64,000 bases of DNA from Liolophura sinensis (GCF_032854445.1 NC_088307.1:27628547-27692546), one strand, 5' to 3'. Positions 35,690-48,395 are shown, numbered from the stretch's first letter. A program made the numbers and translations. Notes: generated by a model not told the origin, from the letters alone.

Positions 35690-38300
35690 GAATTCATCAA
35701 ATCTTGAATGAGCAGAAGATAAAGGAGGACGTGAGCCTAAAGCAGGTGGAATTAGAAGTGTACACGTGTAAACTAAAGGCAGTAAACAGCACGGGTGCCT
35801 TGACTGTGATTGTCACTGACTGGGCCCGAGAACATATCCACTGTAGCCTGCGTGTGTGTCACATTACACTGTTTACTGTCTGCACGGAACCCCGATTAAT
35901 GTCTGCGAAAAAGAATACGTGTTCAGGGAAGGCACACAAATTAGAAACTCCTGGTCCACTAGAGAAACTTTTAAAGAAATAAAAAGAACAGGAAAGAATA
36001 GTTTTAAATCTGTTATTGTCTACTGAGTGACGTGCTTACATTATGTGTTGAATATATATGTATTTGTAAAATGAATGGTGGAGTTTCTGACCACTCTGCT
36101 TGGAGCACTCTGCATGTGTATTTCTGCCTTAGGTATCAAAAACCTACAAACCCTTCGTCATAATGATTAACTGTTGGTAATAAAAGTTGAAATTTTGCAG
36201 AGTTCATTTAAGATCCCATTTATGAAGAGATAAATATTTTCATTCATTGAACTTTAAAACTGTATATCAAATTCTGACTTCAGTCAGCAATGGTTTTGTA
36301 CAATTGAAGCCTTATTTACAAGCTTCAATTTATTTATTGTTTTTTATTAATTTTGCATTTATACGATTTACGCTGGGGAAACCCATTTTACACATTTAAC
36401 ACTGGGGAAAGCCAGGACCATGCACAAGTTGCTGGCAGACCTTCCCACGTCTGCCCGTGGGGGAATCCAAACTTGTATGCTTAAGGAATAAACAAAAGTA
36501 AATACCTCACAATTAAAGTATTAAATATTGGACAAACAAGTATAAACTGTAGCTTATCCTCCAGAGGTCGGTGGTTCGAAACCGTCCTAAGACTTGATTC
36601 TAGACTTAACTTTAAACCAAGTCTTCAGTTTTGATTTTTGCACAACTGTATTAGTCGCTAGGTTTTGCAAAAAATCGTAGATATATAATGTGATTTAGTA
36701 CCGGTATTAGACAGAACATTTTTAACAACCTGGCCCAGTATATCACAGCCTACACAATGTCTGTCTTCTACAGGAGTTTTCCGTATGACACCTATGCCCA
36801 CCTGCAATTCTACAAGCGTAGAAGCCAGCATGATCTGGGTATGAACTTACAGCGACCGCATTGTTGAGAGACTCTTGGGTCATTGCGTCATGCAGGCACG
36901 CTAATCACCCCGGCCTCGGAGGCGTCCTCCCGTTCTTTATGCCTCTTATTCTCACCCGCATTTGTACAGTACAAGTGTTTTGTACTTGATGCCACTTATT
37001 ACCCATCCATACTTGCAATCAGCTGATTGGGAAAATGAAAAAGAACTAACCAATTAACCAATATTAATCACCAATAACAGTGGGTGTCATGCAGCAACTG
37101 TGCATAGATTGTACACTTTTAGTGGGCTCCCGGTGGTTTTTAAGCATAAAACCTGTGAATGAAATGCAGTGAGCATAACAGCTGTATCCATCAGTATGCA
37201 TGCACAGAACGGGTCATACAGGGAATATAGAAAAGCACACCGTCATTTATGCTTAGCCCACAACCTTACCTATCTTGGGTGATTATGTCTCCTTTTAAGA
37301 TTTTGACCTCAAACTATGCTCGAATGCGTGTATAGTCTCAGATGTCGACGACGCGTACAAAGGGCACTGAATTGCGTGTGAAGACAAATTGCAATACTTT
37401 AACATACATGTAGCCACTTGGGTTTGTTTGTGCCTCAGTGAAGAAATCTCGGTCAAGCGTACTGGTCCCAGCTATGTACACTCAACAAAATATTAACACA
37501 CGAAGCAATTTTATATTGCCTTCCATCTGAATTAACTGACATGTTAACTCAACATGTAGGATAAATATCCATTATCAATTCTGGCCTCAACTGCCACCAG
37601 ATTTTTACATTTTAGAGCAATAATCCATGAGCCATGGCAAGGCGAAAGCAGCATGGTCGCTAAATCACAGTTCACAGCATTCAGTGCCGAGACTGTCCAC
37701 CGTTAGCATCACGAACAGAGCGAACTGTGATTACTCACCTTTCTGTTTTCTCGCTGCCATAGCTCCTGTATTATTGACCTGAAATATGAAAATTTGGTGG
37801 AAACTGAAGCCACAATTGATAATGTACATTTATCCTAATTGTCGAGTAAACAATATAAAATTGCTTGGCGCGTTCATATTTTTGTTGGGTGTAGCTCATA
37901 GAGCACACCTCGTAACTTGATCGTGTGTAGAGATTGTAGCCTTGCAGAGAGCGAGGGGAGGGCCAAAGTAACAGACAGGCTGTTACATCTGTAATGATCA
38001 CGTGGCATACTCTAACTCTATTTACCACTCTACATCAGGGTTACGTGTAACGACGGAAGTCAAACAGCTAGTCAGAAAAATAGACAAACAAAATAATACC
38101 GAAGGTAATAGCAACATTTTCTGTACATAATCTACAGACATGGACACATGGGATCAAATTGATGTTATGATCAACAAGAATTTCACCTGACAACCCCGTA
38201 TCAGTTTCTTCATGAGCTGTGCTTGCATTAACCCCTGTTTGTTACATCTGGTGTTTTTTTTGGTCTAGTGGTACATGTACTATGATTTATCTTTCTATTT
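35690..38300. other. Duplicated flank of gene B; no supported gene
   Basis: Matches to 13480-19260 occur in order: 35860-35890, 37290-37350 (against about 14640-14720), 37870-38010 (against about 14900-15050, sharing TCTGTAATGATCAC) and 38130-38260. The Penelope-like element is not present here. A SINE fragment is at 36771-36915 and a related piece at 36360-36480. Confidence 0.55.
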
Positions 38301-38535
38301 ATTTGGTTCTTGTTTTACGCCGTACTCAAGAATATTTCCCTGATACGACACAGCCAGCAATACGCTGGAAGGAAACCCGGCACAGCCCGTCAGAAACCCA
38401 CAATTATTTTGCAGATTGCTTGCAGAGAATCCCACGTACGACCAGAGAGGAAACCGGCATGAGCTGGACTTGAACTCTCAGCTACCAAATTGGGGAGAGG
38501 CTCCGCCATTCTGGCGTGCTTACCCCTCGGTCTCT
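38291..38535 (-). repeat. SINE, full length, minus orientation
   Basis: ATTTGGTTCTTGTTTTACGCC, ACTCAAGAATATTTCCCTGA, GCATGAGCTGGACTTGAACTC and GCTTACCCCTCGG mark tail, body and head. Confidence 0.75.
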
Positions 38536-39343
38536 ACATTTACTAAACACATGTACGTTACGTTATGTTTCATCGGGTTTCACATGTTAGTGTACATGCA
38601 GCATCTGCTTTATTTTGTTTTATTCTTCATACTATTGGTAACCATGATTCAGACTTGTGGTAAGTGACTCGGAGATGACATTCCAAACGGTCTATACGAC
38701 TTCGTGTTGTGGTGGTAAGAAATTGATAGTCGTGTAGATATATTACTTTATTAACCTGTACCAAAACAAACAAAATATAGATACATAAATTAGGTATTCA
38801 GTTAAATAATTGTTATTGCCAATGTTATTACCAAAGTGTTATTACCAGGGTGGGGGGGAGATAAATTTGAAATGGCGTGTACCCACCCTAATTGGACAAT
38901 TTACGCCAATGCCTACTTTTTACAACGAGGTCGAGAAGATATTTGTAAACTACAAAAAATGGTTAAATCTGGTTAATACCGATTACAGCTGGTAAGAAAA
39001 TTTGCCACAGCTTGGAACACTTTATTGTATGTGGCAATGCTGTGGCAGATGGGTGGTCGAGTCTTCTACGTGACACTCTTCGAACAAACCCATTTTAGAG
39101 TGTCGTGCTTAACGAAGAGATACAAATACAAATTTGTGGGTAGGTGCCCGGATACAATTCGAAAGACTTCGTATTAATCGAGGGATTGGTCAAGTAGAAA
39201 AATCTACCCTTGCTTGAATTATTCCAGTCCTGCTGAAAAGTATCAACGAGTTTGGGTTTGCTAAGTACATTTGCTAAGTGCTTCTTGGATTGATAAGGGA
39301 ATAGTGTGGGAGAAAGAAAGAAAGAACCTGTTTTGCTAAGGAG

Positions 39344-40690
39344 TCAGTTCATTGTCAGGGACACTGATATGGGCTGGTACACATTCAAATGAGATATCAA
39401 CCCCTTGAAAGTTAAACATAGTACACAAGTGTCGTATTTCTTTCTCCACATGCAGTTAAACACCGCCTGTAGCGAGGACAAAGATTCCGTGAAAACAGCA
39501 AAATGGGCAGGTTTTAACTCGAACAGAAATTTCATTGTACATATAATGGCAGTGAGTTCAGCAGTAAACACAAAAACGAGATTGGACAGTCTGAAGGATC
39601 GGTTATATTTCATTTCAGGGACAAAATGAGGCACCTACACAATTACTCTCTGGGCATTCAGACGCATCTATGTATACATGTAAGTTCTCAGACCAGCTAG
39701 ACTTATTATGATCTTTAATACACAGCGACGGAGGGGGTCGTCAGCCTTCTTAATTTTGCTATGTAAGTCATGTGTAAATAGAGGTAGGATACAATTTCCA
39801 TGGCGGGAAGTCAGGGACAAAGGAGGGGTGAATGTTTAAGTCATTACATCGTAAAGATGATGAGATCGCTTTGTACCCCAAGCTGAATGGCAGTGCATGG
39901 TTATCTTTACCTTCATATAACTAATCTTAACAGGAAGGTTTGATTGCGCTAGATGCCTAGGTATGTTCATCAGATTGTAACCTAAATAAGCATTTGAGGG
40001 TGCGCAGGCGCCGCCGGAGATACAAAGGCCACTCATTACAAAAGACCGGCATAGTTATAAGTGGTGTGGATCGCAAACCTCCTGTACACACCCGTAGTGG
40101 ACTGGATGGAATCGAACTTCTCCTTAAGGGTATTGCACAATAGTCAAACGTAGAACGGATCAGAGAACGATATAACAGAAGCATACAATCCCTATCCGCC
40201 CACCGAGATTTCTCAGAAATAGTCCTCATCAGGTTCAAAACTTTCTGGCACTTAGAGATGACATACTCAATATGGTTTGCCCAAGTTAGACGCTTATCAA
40301 AGATAACACCGAGGTAACGAAGGGCTTAGATAATTTGACAGAGGCGTTATTGAGCGCTATAACTACGGCATTAGCAGCTCTACGAGTGAAAATAACGGCT
40401 TCAGGTTTAGCTGAGGAAAATTTATACCCCAAGACAAATTCCATTTCACAATGTCATCTAAAAACCTGTTGTATATATGGAGTTTATAATTTATGGCTTC
40501 GGGATTGAAACTACATGCCCCTATCATCTGCAAATAACGAGCACTTTAGCTGAGGAGAGATAGCCTTCGGCAAATCATTAATTGGCATATTAAATAAGGT
40601 GGGAGATAGTACACGACCCAGGGGGAACCCATTCTCGACAGGGACAAACCGTGAGTAGTCTCTACCTACCCGAAACCTTAAGCATGTATC
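39344..40690 (-). mobile_element. Relic of a non-LTR retrotransposon (RT and RNase H)
   Basis: On the minus strand, an RT piece reads ENGFPLGRVLSPTLF then CSLFADD (FADD at 40523-40534). A thumb/C-terminal piece reads SAKPEAVIFTRR and ADRDCMLLLYRSLIRSTFDY (39957-40238). An RNase H piece reads FTAELTAIICTMKF and FTESLSSLQAVF (39344-39634). This order is typical of Jockey-superfamily elements. Several stops and frameshifts make it inactive; the 5' end is missing. Confidence 0.75.
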
Positions 40691-41004
40691 AACATCAAGT
40701 TATTTACGCTATATGATAATATTAACATAAAACATTTACTATCTCGCAGTGTTTGTATCCAAGCATCATTGATGGGAGCAATTTATTCATTTAAAACGAT
40801 TCATTAACATTGTGTATGTAGAACTGTCAATTCAGGAAGGATCTTTGCTCGGTTTCTCACTGGGCAAAGAATACTCTATACTCCAAAAATAATGTGTTAA
40901 TTTGAACAGAAACTCTGATTAAAACTATCATAACATAATACTGTATCACATTCAGCGTTATGTCCTGTCAGCTTTCATTCATGTTCATTCATGTTTATTT
41001 TGAC

Positions 41005-41088
41005 GGGGCCTCCGTGACTCAGTTGGTTAGCGCACTAGCGCAGCGTATTGACCCAGCATAATGCTGACCGCTGTCGTAAAGCATTTGT
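41005..41088 (+). repeat. SINE head with deleted body
   Basis: GGGGCCTCCGTGACTCAGTT and GGTTAGCGCACTAGCGCAGC are a well-preserved A-box head, joined directly to CATAATGCTGACCGCTGTCG from the body. Confidence 0.7.
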
Positions 41089-41520
41089 GTTTTATTTAAG
41101 AGAATATCCTGCTGCAATATCATTATAATAATTCAACAAGTAGCATCGCTCAGACAATCTGACTGATAATTTTTTAGAGTATGAACAGTTACTGAAAACA
41201 CCACATAGAGTTATTGCCGAATGAAATAAATACTGGATCGTGATTCTGTACAGACGTTGACGGCCCATGGTCGTAACTCTAAGCAGTTCCATTCGGAGTC
41301 TCATCTAGACTGATTTAGCTGACCTTTTTGATTTCACCAAAAGATTACAACATGCTCATGAAACGTGGCAGTTTGCATGGAAAGGGAGAATAAAACCACT
41401 CGTGGTTTGTTCCAGGGGTGTCTGAATTCTAATAATAAGATTTAAAGGAGCAAAATTGTAGATAAAGATGAAAGAGAAACAAAATATTACAATATACATA
41501 CGCCTGCATAATAATATTAG

Positions 41521-41644
41521 TTACGCGGTTACTCAGTGATAGAATACACAAATATATGATGGCAATAATCCCCATACGCCTCGACCAATACGAGGATTAT
41601 TGACACCATATATTTGCACATCCTATTACTGAGTAACCACGTAA
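41521..41644. mobile_element. Foldback MITE
   Basis: The arms TTACGCGGTTACTCAGTGAT... and ...ATTACTGAGTAACCACGTAA are inverted over about 50 bp with a short centre. A related copy is at 43812-43941. No coding content. Confidence 0.75.
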
Positions 41645-42489
41645 TGAAATTGTCTCATCAATCCATTAGAGAAGACTGTGACGATTATATTGAACTGTCA
41701 ACTGAAGTATTAGCTAATTCATAATTAGGCAATTCGTAATTCCACAGCCATTTTAACCAACTAAAATTAATTGATTTGATTGGTGTTTTACGCCGTACTT
41801 AACAAAAAATTAAGTAAATAAAATGTTCATCATGTGTTGTAAGTATTTAGACAGACTCTGAAAACAGCATGTAAAGAATGTTAAATATGATGTCAGCTTT
41901 GTTAAAAACTAAGTACACAACCAAATTAGTATTGAAATGACGCACCTTTCTTTGTGACATTGAACCAGTGATCCGGCTGTCAGTCGCAAAACTGGCTCAG
42001 TATGGGTTCCAATTCCGATGACGTCATATTGCAAAGCTGAGCCTTACCTTCCTTCAGTGGCTGGAGATCGAATATTTTGTTCTACAAGAGATGAAATGAG
42101 AAGTTTTGGGTTAATGGAAATGCAGGAGTGCTACTACTTATCAGATGGAAAAAAAAAAAACAGTTTTACTCAAAAGGTAACAAAGGAGAAAACTGCGTAA
42201 ATACAACTCCTAACCATTCACTGGCACTGATCGTATCACCTTTTAAGCATCTGTAGAATATAGCATTGCCTTTATTTGGGGTAATGCTACATGGCGTCAC
42301 CTATACATTAATAAGTCTACCAGTGCGATAAAACAAATAAAACTTTCACTTTATAAAAAATTGTCAAAATCTAAAAAAAAAACACCTTTAACATACCTGG
42401 AAAAACGATAGAAAATCATTTGCTCAGAATCGAAGTGGGTGCTACACCAGCCTTATAACCTGCTTATAGCTCATCTTTCTAGGACTTGT

Positions 42490-42665
42490 TGATTCACTTG
42501 TTTGGTGTTTTACACCGTACTCACCAATATTTCACTTATTAGGTTGCCGCAAGACCTTTCCATGTACGACCGGACAGGAACCCCAGCATAAGCTGGACCG
42601 CATTGGTGAGAGGCTCCTGGGTCATTGCGCCGTGCTGGCGTGTTTATCCCATCGGCCAAGGAAGT
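42490..42665 (-). repeat. SINE, minus orientation
   Basis: TTGTTTGGTGTTTTACACCG, CCCAGCATAAGCTGGACCGC and CATTGGTGAGAGGCTCCTGG; internally shortened. Confidence 0.7.
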
Positions 42666-43224
42666 CCCGCATCGTTTTAAGACCTTAAGATAAAGACAGC
42701 GGATTGGCAAGTGGCACAGTCAGTTGTAATGCATGTAACTATTATTGTACACTCATTATTATCGTAATACAACTAAAACACGTTAGAAGATCAAGACTTT
42801 TTATTATTTGACCAATCCACCGCAGAGAGTTAACACAGCTCTCAGCCAATAAAACCCCCTTCCATAGGCTAGTAAGCCACGCCCACAGAATAGTAAACCA
42901 CGTCCACACAAAACAAGGCTCATGTTATGTCTGACACCAAATGTGCCATTGTAGTAGGCACACTCAGATTACAAGAACTACCAGATATATTTTTTCCGTT
43001 GTTTCTACCCTAACGCTATACCGAGAGACGATTACTGCTAGATAACACTTTTCACTTGTTTTTACTCTAACGCTTTACCGAAACGGTGTTCGTCAAGAGG
43101 TTTTTACATGTAAGAATTACTTTTGCTGATACCAAGAAATATATTGCGTTCACAGCACACAATATAAACTTGTTAGCTATGCAGTAATCTAGGTGTGTTT
43201 CATGATTGATCCCAGTTTTGTTTG

Positions 43225-43620
43225 TTTTCTGTTTGTGTTTCACTTAATACATGTTCTGTTTATGTTTCACTTCATATTTGTTCCCTGAGTACGGCGTAAA
43301 ACACCAATCAAATAAATAAATCAATAAATCATATTTGTTCTGTTTGTATTTCACTTAATACTTGTTCTTTGTGTGTTTCACTCAATACTGGTTCTGTGTG
43401 TATTTCACTCAATACTTGTTCTGTGTGTGTTTCAGTCAATACTTGTTCTGTGTGTATTTCACTCAATACTTGTTCTGTTTGTGTTTCACTCAATACTTGT
43501 TCTGTTTGTGTTTCACTCAGTACTTGTTCTGTGTGTGTTTCGCTTAATACATGTTCTCTTTGTATTTCACTTAATACCTCTATTTGTTCTGTTCGTGTTT
43601 CACCTTATACTTGTTTTGTT
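43225..43620. repeat. 27-bp minisatellite interrupted by a SINE tail
   Basis: About 12 copies of TGTTCTGTTTGTGTTTCACT plus CAATACT. A SINE 3' end (GAGTACGGCGTAAAACACCA, then ATCAAATAAATAAATC) sits at 43284-43332 within it. All three frames are open over much of it, an effect of the 27-bp period. Confidence 0.9.
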
Positions 43621-43811
43621 TAGCGCTTACAGTCATGTGTTACCTGTGACGTTTTAATTGACTTTATACACATGTAGTGAAACAATATATACATCAATGC
43701 ATTCCTATCAACACATGGTAAAAAAAACTAGCAAATCTGAATATATTCGGTTTAGAATCCTGTATATGTAACTGTATATACGAGCAAAAGGTACAAATAT
43801 GCACTTTATTA

Positions 43812-43941
43812 GTTGCATGGTGACTTAGTGATACGATACGCAAAACGTGTATAGTGTCAATAATCCTCATATCACGCCTCGCCCAATATGAAGATTATTG
43901 ACGCCATATATTTGCGTATCCTATCACTGGGTCACCAGGTA
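43812..43941. mobile_element. Second foldback MITE
   Basis: TGCATGGTGACTTAGTGATA and CCTATCACTGGGTCACCAGG form the inverted ends, with GTCAATAATCC and GATTATTGACGCC inside, as in the copy at 41521-41644. Confidence 0.7.
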
Positions 43942-46299
43942 AAGACTTTATCCTAAAGACCCAGTTCAGTGCAGAAGACCGATGTATAGGTGAATGGCCT
44001 CAGCGGGGTGAAAATCGCTGGAACCCAACAAAGGGAGATAACCTTCACAGCAGAAGCATTTGAAGTCGTCTGCAGGATTCGAAAATATACCTGTACCCAT
44101 GTGACCGTACTTGTCCAATGAAAAGCGGTGTATTTAGTCGGAATCGCGATAATTAGTTTTATCTCCCTCTCCCATTCGCCACGTTCAAATACAGACCACC
44201 GGGTACAAATCGCAGGACTGACACACAATCTTAGTTTTATGTACCTTTCCACACTCCCGCCCGCTTCAGGGCCTATGTTAAATGCTACACCACGGATTAA
44301 CCGGAAGTCTAAGCAGCTGATACCGGAAGGCGAAAGAGAGAAGGTAATGTCGCTCTTTCGTGTTTTTGACCTTTTGAAAAAAGGCGAAAAAAGGTTAATT
44401 TCGCATTCTTGATCTTGAAATATAGTCAAAAAACCTAAAGTAAAAAGAGAAAAACAAAGAAGAAAAAAAGTTGATGCAACTACGTACTTTCAGTCTTTCT
44501 CCTTGCATTTTCTTGCTTTCACCTTGCACTTTCGTGTTTTCTATCTCCGCAGTTTCGAATTTTCGTTCTTTGCCTTTTCGTATTCTCGTTTTTTCGTGTT
44601 TGCGCGTTTTAATCAAAACATGGATGCTCTTGGCTTTCCACGGTACTCTGCGCAGTTTCCTCCCATCATAATGATCGCAGCCGTCTTGAGTACTGCATGA
44701 AACACCAATAACTAAATAAGTATATAAATAAATAAATAAACAAGCACGAACCAACTTTTTTTAAAATTACTGACTTGTCTGGCTTCCACCATTTGTTTGA
44801 CGGACGAGAAACCTGTTCAGAAAGCATTTGTTCAGTTTAAAGTCGCTCGTAGCCCTATGTAAACAGACAGCATACTACGGATAATATCATCCTGCAGTAG
44901 GTAAAGTCCCATAACTAAAGAAAGTGTAAATATCAGATACATATTTTGTGCTACCAAACTGACCAAGTATGACCAAATTTAAAGTTATTCCCAAATGATT
45001 GCAACATTCTGTTGACCATGCGTCGGTTAATCTCACCGACGTTTTAGCCATTCCGAAAGGTTTTTATTTCGGGCTTTACCATTACTGTGACAAAGCCTGA
45101 CGCCCCATAAAGTCAAGCCCCAGAGACAAGATTCAATGCCCCATAGTCATGTCACGCACAAGTCATGTACAAAGCATGTCATGTACAAGGCCCAATGCCC
45201 CATACACACATTCCATCGACATGCCCTGGAAGCCTGTAAACTCATAGAATCTGAGAATCGTCTCCTTTTGTTATCAATCAAGGCCAACTCCTGTATATCC
45301 ACATTTCCGGTTTTCCGGAAAAACATTGTCGAACAAAGACCTGGCTTAAAAGCCTGATTGGCAATGTGAAAACAAGGTAAGAATAAAGTACATGTAGTAT
45401 ACAGTTACGTAATAAATGACTCAGAACACCGTTTTAAACACAAAAACACAAACTAACAAAAAGCCGAATAACTTGCTACTTTACATCGGGTTTCTCGTCA
45501 GCTTTCTTTTCTTGAAGGTTGACAATGACACCGAAGGAAAGCAAACCTAGCACCAGTGTAGTGGAGAGTGAAGCAACCACAGTATAAGCACTGGACACCT
45601 CTTTTGTCCTCTTCTGGATTGGTGTATTTCTGGTGTTGTCTGAAACAAAAAATAATTTTTCAGCTATTTAAAAGGTGTTTTTTTATGGTGAGAGGAAAAC
45701 AGGCATGAGACTTGATCTCAAAACCCTAAAAAACGAAATAAAAATAAAACAATAATAATAATAATAATACATTTTCATTTGTTACAGTTTTGACTGTTTT
45801 TTGTTTGTTTGTTTTTATTATTTATTGATTTGTTACGATTTATTACTATTTTTGTTCTGCCTTTTTATTTACTGATTTTCCAACTTCGTGTTTTCCAAAA
45901 AAAGCAAAGGATAGGAGATATAAAGTGTCTAGCTCAAAAAGAAAACAAAAATTTAAAAAAAAATGCGCGGAAAGAAAGATTGAACTGCTAATAAGATTAT
46001 TTACCATCTGTTAGTTCAGTATTTTAGAACATGAAAGCCTACCAAGTCAAAATATTTCGACTTGTCTGCCATTTTCGGTCCAGCCATGCTTTTTAATTAC
46101 AACCACCGTTTCAAGAACCTATCTAAACGCCCTCCAGTTTGAGGATTGGAACGTCTAGCAGCTTTGTTTCTGGAGCAGGCAGAGACCACTGTGAGTGCTA
46201 TTAACATGATCAGCTTTTAACTGTACAGAGAAACCAGCACATACGTGTAGAAGAGAACAACATCAGCTCTCCAAGGTACAAAATAGAGTACAATAGAAT

Positions 46300-48130
46300 G
46301 GGATAGCTTTGATACAAGAATCTATTTTCAGTATCATTATTTCATCGTTTGTTCATCAACCAATGAAAATAATGTAAACAGGAAGAGGTTTCTGATTGGT
46401 TTAAGAGCATCGAATGAAATCGCTTTTTAACTGTATAAAGGCCTACATAGGTGCAGAAAGTTAAATAACCAGTTAGGTTATTGTCAGTTTTCTCAAGTGT
46501 AAAATAAAAAAGAACCGATTGGTGGGGGAGTGGTACCATCACTACTGGTACATAATGGATTTGAACGTAATGTAATCAGGGTCATCTGTGGGTCAAGGGA
46601 AAAAATTTGTGTTTGAACAAAGAGACACGATATGCCTGAAATATAGGTCACAAGCTTTCTCCGGTAATAAGATGAACTGATTGATGGTGGAGATATACAA
46701 TCTTGCTGTGAGCCCTTCAGCCCCCGCCTATCTCATCACAACACACAGACTTTTACACATACAAAATACCACTTATAAAGCCTATCAAAGGGCCATGGTG
46801 CGCATGAGTTATCAAAGGCCAGTCATGAATCAGGGTTATCTTGAATATAGGCCGAATAAATAAAGCTATGGCAGTACTGAGACTCAATGGGAGTGTTTCA
46901 AAGCACTGTCATTTTGATACATTTTCTCTGTAATTAATAACAGGTTTTAATATATTGTATTTAGACAGTGGACTAAGGCAGGGTCATTGTGCAAGGTTCA
47001 TACAGATCTAAAACCCATGCACGACATTTGTGTAACTCTCGCAAAACAGAATGAGACTTTCCAAGTCAATAGTCCTAAGACCCATCTACAAAACAACGTA
47101 AGATACCAGTTCCCAAAGAAACATGTAAGAAATAACATGCAAACAGTAAATAAAGCCGGTAACATGTAAGAGAAGGAGATGTCTGTAGTTTTTCCTGATG
47201 CATAGAAGACAGTCGATATTCTAGGCGTTACATCTAGTTCAAGTTTCAAACTTGAATATAGTCCTGTATCTAATAAATGCACTTCCAGTACGTTGGACAC
47301 TTTGTTAGACGTGTGTTCAATTCCATTTTGCTATATTTTTGTACCCATGAGGCCAGATGAACAAATGCATTTTTATCTGAGACAGCTAACATCAGTAAAC
47401 TTATCTGAAAGAGTCGCAGCTACGAACTGATGATGTTTGTTTGGTATGGACCACACTTTATATAATCAACGGAAGTAATATCATTGGTCATTGCTGATAC
47501 AATCAGAATCCTATTTCCTGTTGACACTATTTCCATTGTTTGGTGAAATAACCGTGAAACAAGACAATGAGTCGATGCGAAAGCACATCGGCTAGTAAGA
47601 TATACCATATTAAGATACACCGGTTAACATGATAGTACTCAAGTTTAGATGAAACTACTAGCAACATACTAATATTTTTATATTTTTAGTTTTTTTATAG
47701 TTGATGCCATGGATACCCATCAAAGAAAAGGTATTTATTTGTCACACTCCAGCATATATAATTCAGTACAACGGCAGCAATGAGCATTATATTGTGAGAG
47801 AGAATATATGAACATCTGTGTGTAGACTGCCAAGAACATATATAATTTGGAGGATGGGAAACGAAACGAGGCCCATAAGTGGTTTTGACATGAATCTTTA
47901 CAGATGCCCCATAGAAACATGTTATAGACAACATCCATGGCCCATCTTTATTTTGAGACCGTCAATCATGGTTTAAATCATATAAATGTAACAGTTTTTA
48001 TACAGTCGTGGACAGGCGAATTAACCAGGGCCACTTTGACGTCACGACGTTTATAAATCCATGAGGAATCAATCGTATAATTTTACACCCCATTGTACCC
48101 ATTGTACACTGTCCGAATTCGAGCGGCTTA
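46300..48130. other. No supported gene
   Basis: Short frames only. A weak resemblance to a decayed reverse transcriptase thumb (DILGVTSSSSFKL on the plus strand near 47216-47260) was noted but is not enough for a call. Confidence 0.35.
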
Positions 48131-48136
48131 CTTATA

Positions 48137-48395
48137 GTCAGTGGCTCAGTTGGTTAGCCCGCTAGCCCAGAAGTCTCTCACCAATGCAGTTGCTGTTAGT
48201 TCATGTCCAGCACATGCTGTCGTCCTCTCCGGCCGTTTGTGGTATGGTCTGCCAGCAGCCTGCGGATGGTTGTGTGTTTCCTCTAGGCTCTGTCCGGTTT
48301 CCTCCTATCATAATGCTGGCCGCCGTCGTATAAATGAAATATTAATATATATTAATATTAATATTCCTAAAATCACCAATCAAAAAAATAAAACA
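48137..48395 (+). repeat. SINE, full length
   Basis: GTGGCTCAGTTGGTTAGCCC (A box), GTTAGTTCATGTCCAGC (B-box region), CATAATGCTGGCCGCCGTCG and an A-rich tail. Confidence 0.8.

Larger units (their letters stand above)
41946..46087 (-). pseudogene. BRICHOS gene A, decayed
   Basis: Exon 1 (46043-46087) is intact and encodes MAGPKMADKSKYFDL. Exon 2 (45485-45639) has a one-base deletion in the transmembrane segment relative to gene D, which shifts the frame. Exon 3 (about 45220-45340) and exon 4 (44775-44854, 22 nt short) are eroded. Exon 5 (41946-42081) keeps MTSSELEP and FCD but has TGA at 41980-41982 where the paralogues have Gly before the conserved Trp. No terminal cargo exon was found. Long insertions separate exons 4 and 5, including SINE pieces, a 27-bp minisatellite and a foldback MITE. 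Confidence 0.8.

Noticed and set aside
36074-36133. Signal-peptide-like start MVEFLTTLLGALCMCISALG on the plus strand
   Set aside because: The following donor (TTAG/GTATCA) is weak, no second exon was found, and hydrophobic runs of this size occur by chance in A/T-rich DNA.
37739-37760. Mini-exon MAARKQK with a GTGAGT donor on the minus strand, upstream of gene B
   Set aside because: It ends in phase 1, whereas exon 1 of every family member ends in phase 0, and no transmembrane exon follows it. It cannot be the missing 5' end of gene B as it stands.
43362-43657. Three overlapping plus-strand frames of 61-94 codons
   Set aside because: All arise from the 27-bp minisatellite, whose period is a multiple of 3; no start context, splice sites or signal peptide logic.
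44128-44754. Long frames on both strands (up to 158 codons on the minus strand at 43953-44429)
   Set aside because: Frames overlap on both strands without motifs; part of the region matches a dispersed repeat near 1000-1100 (TCGTCTGCAGGATTC), so it is repeat-derived.
46681-47300. Possible reverse transcriptase remnant (DILGVTSSSSFKL, QVNSPKTH)
   Set aside because: Only two short, weak resemblances in different frames; no catalytic motif could be located.
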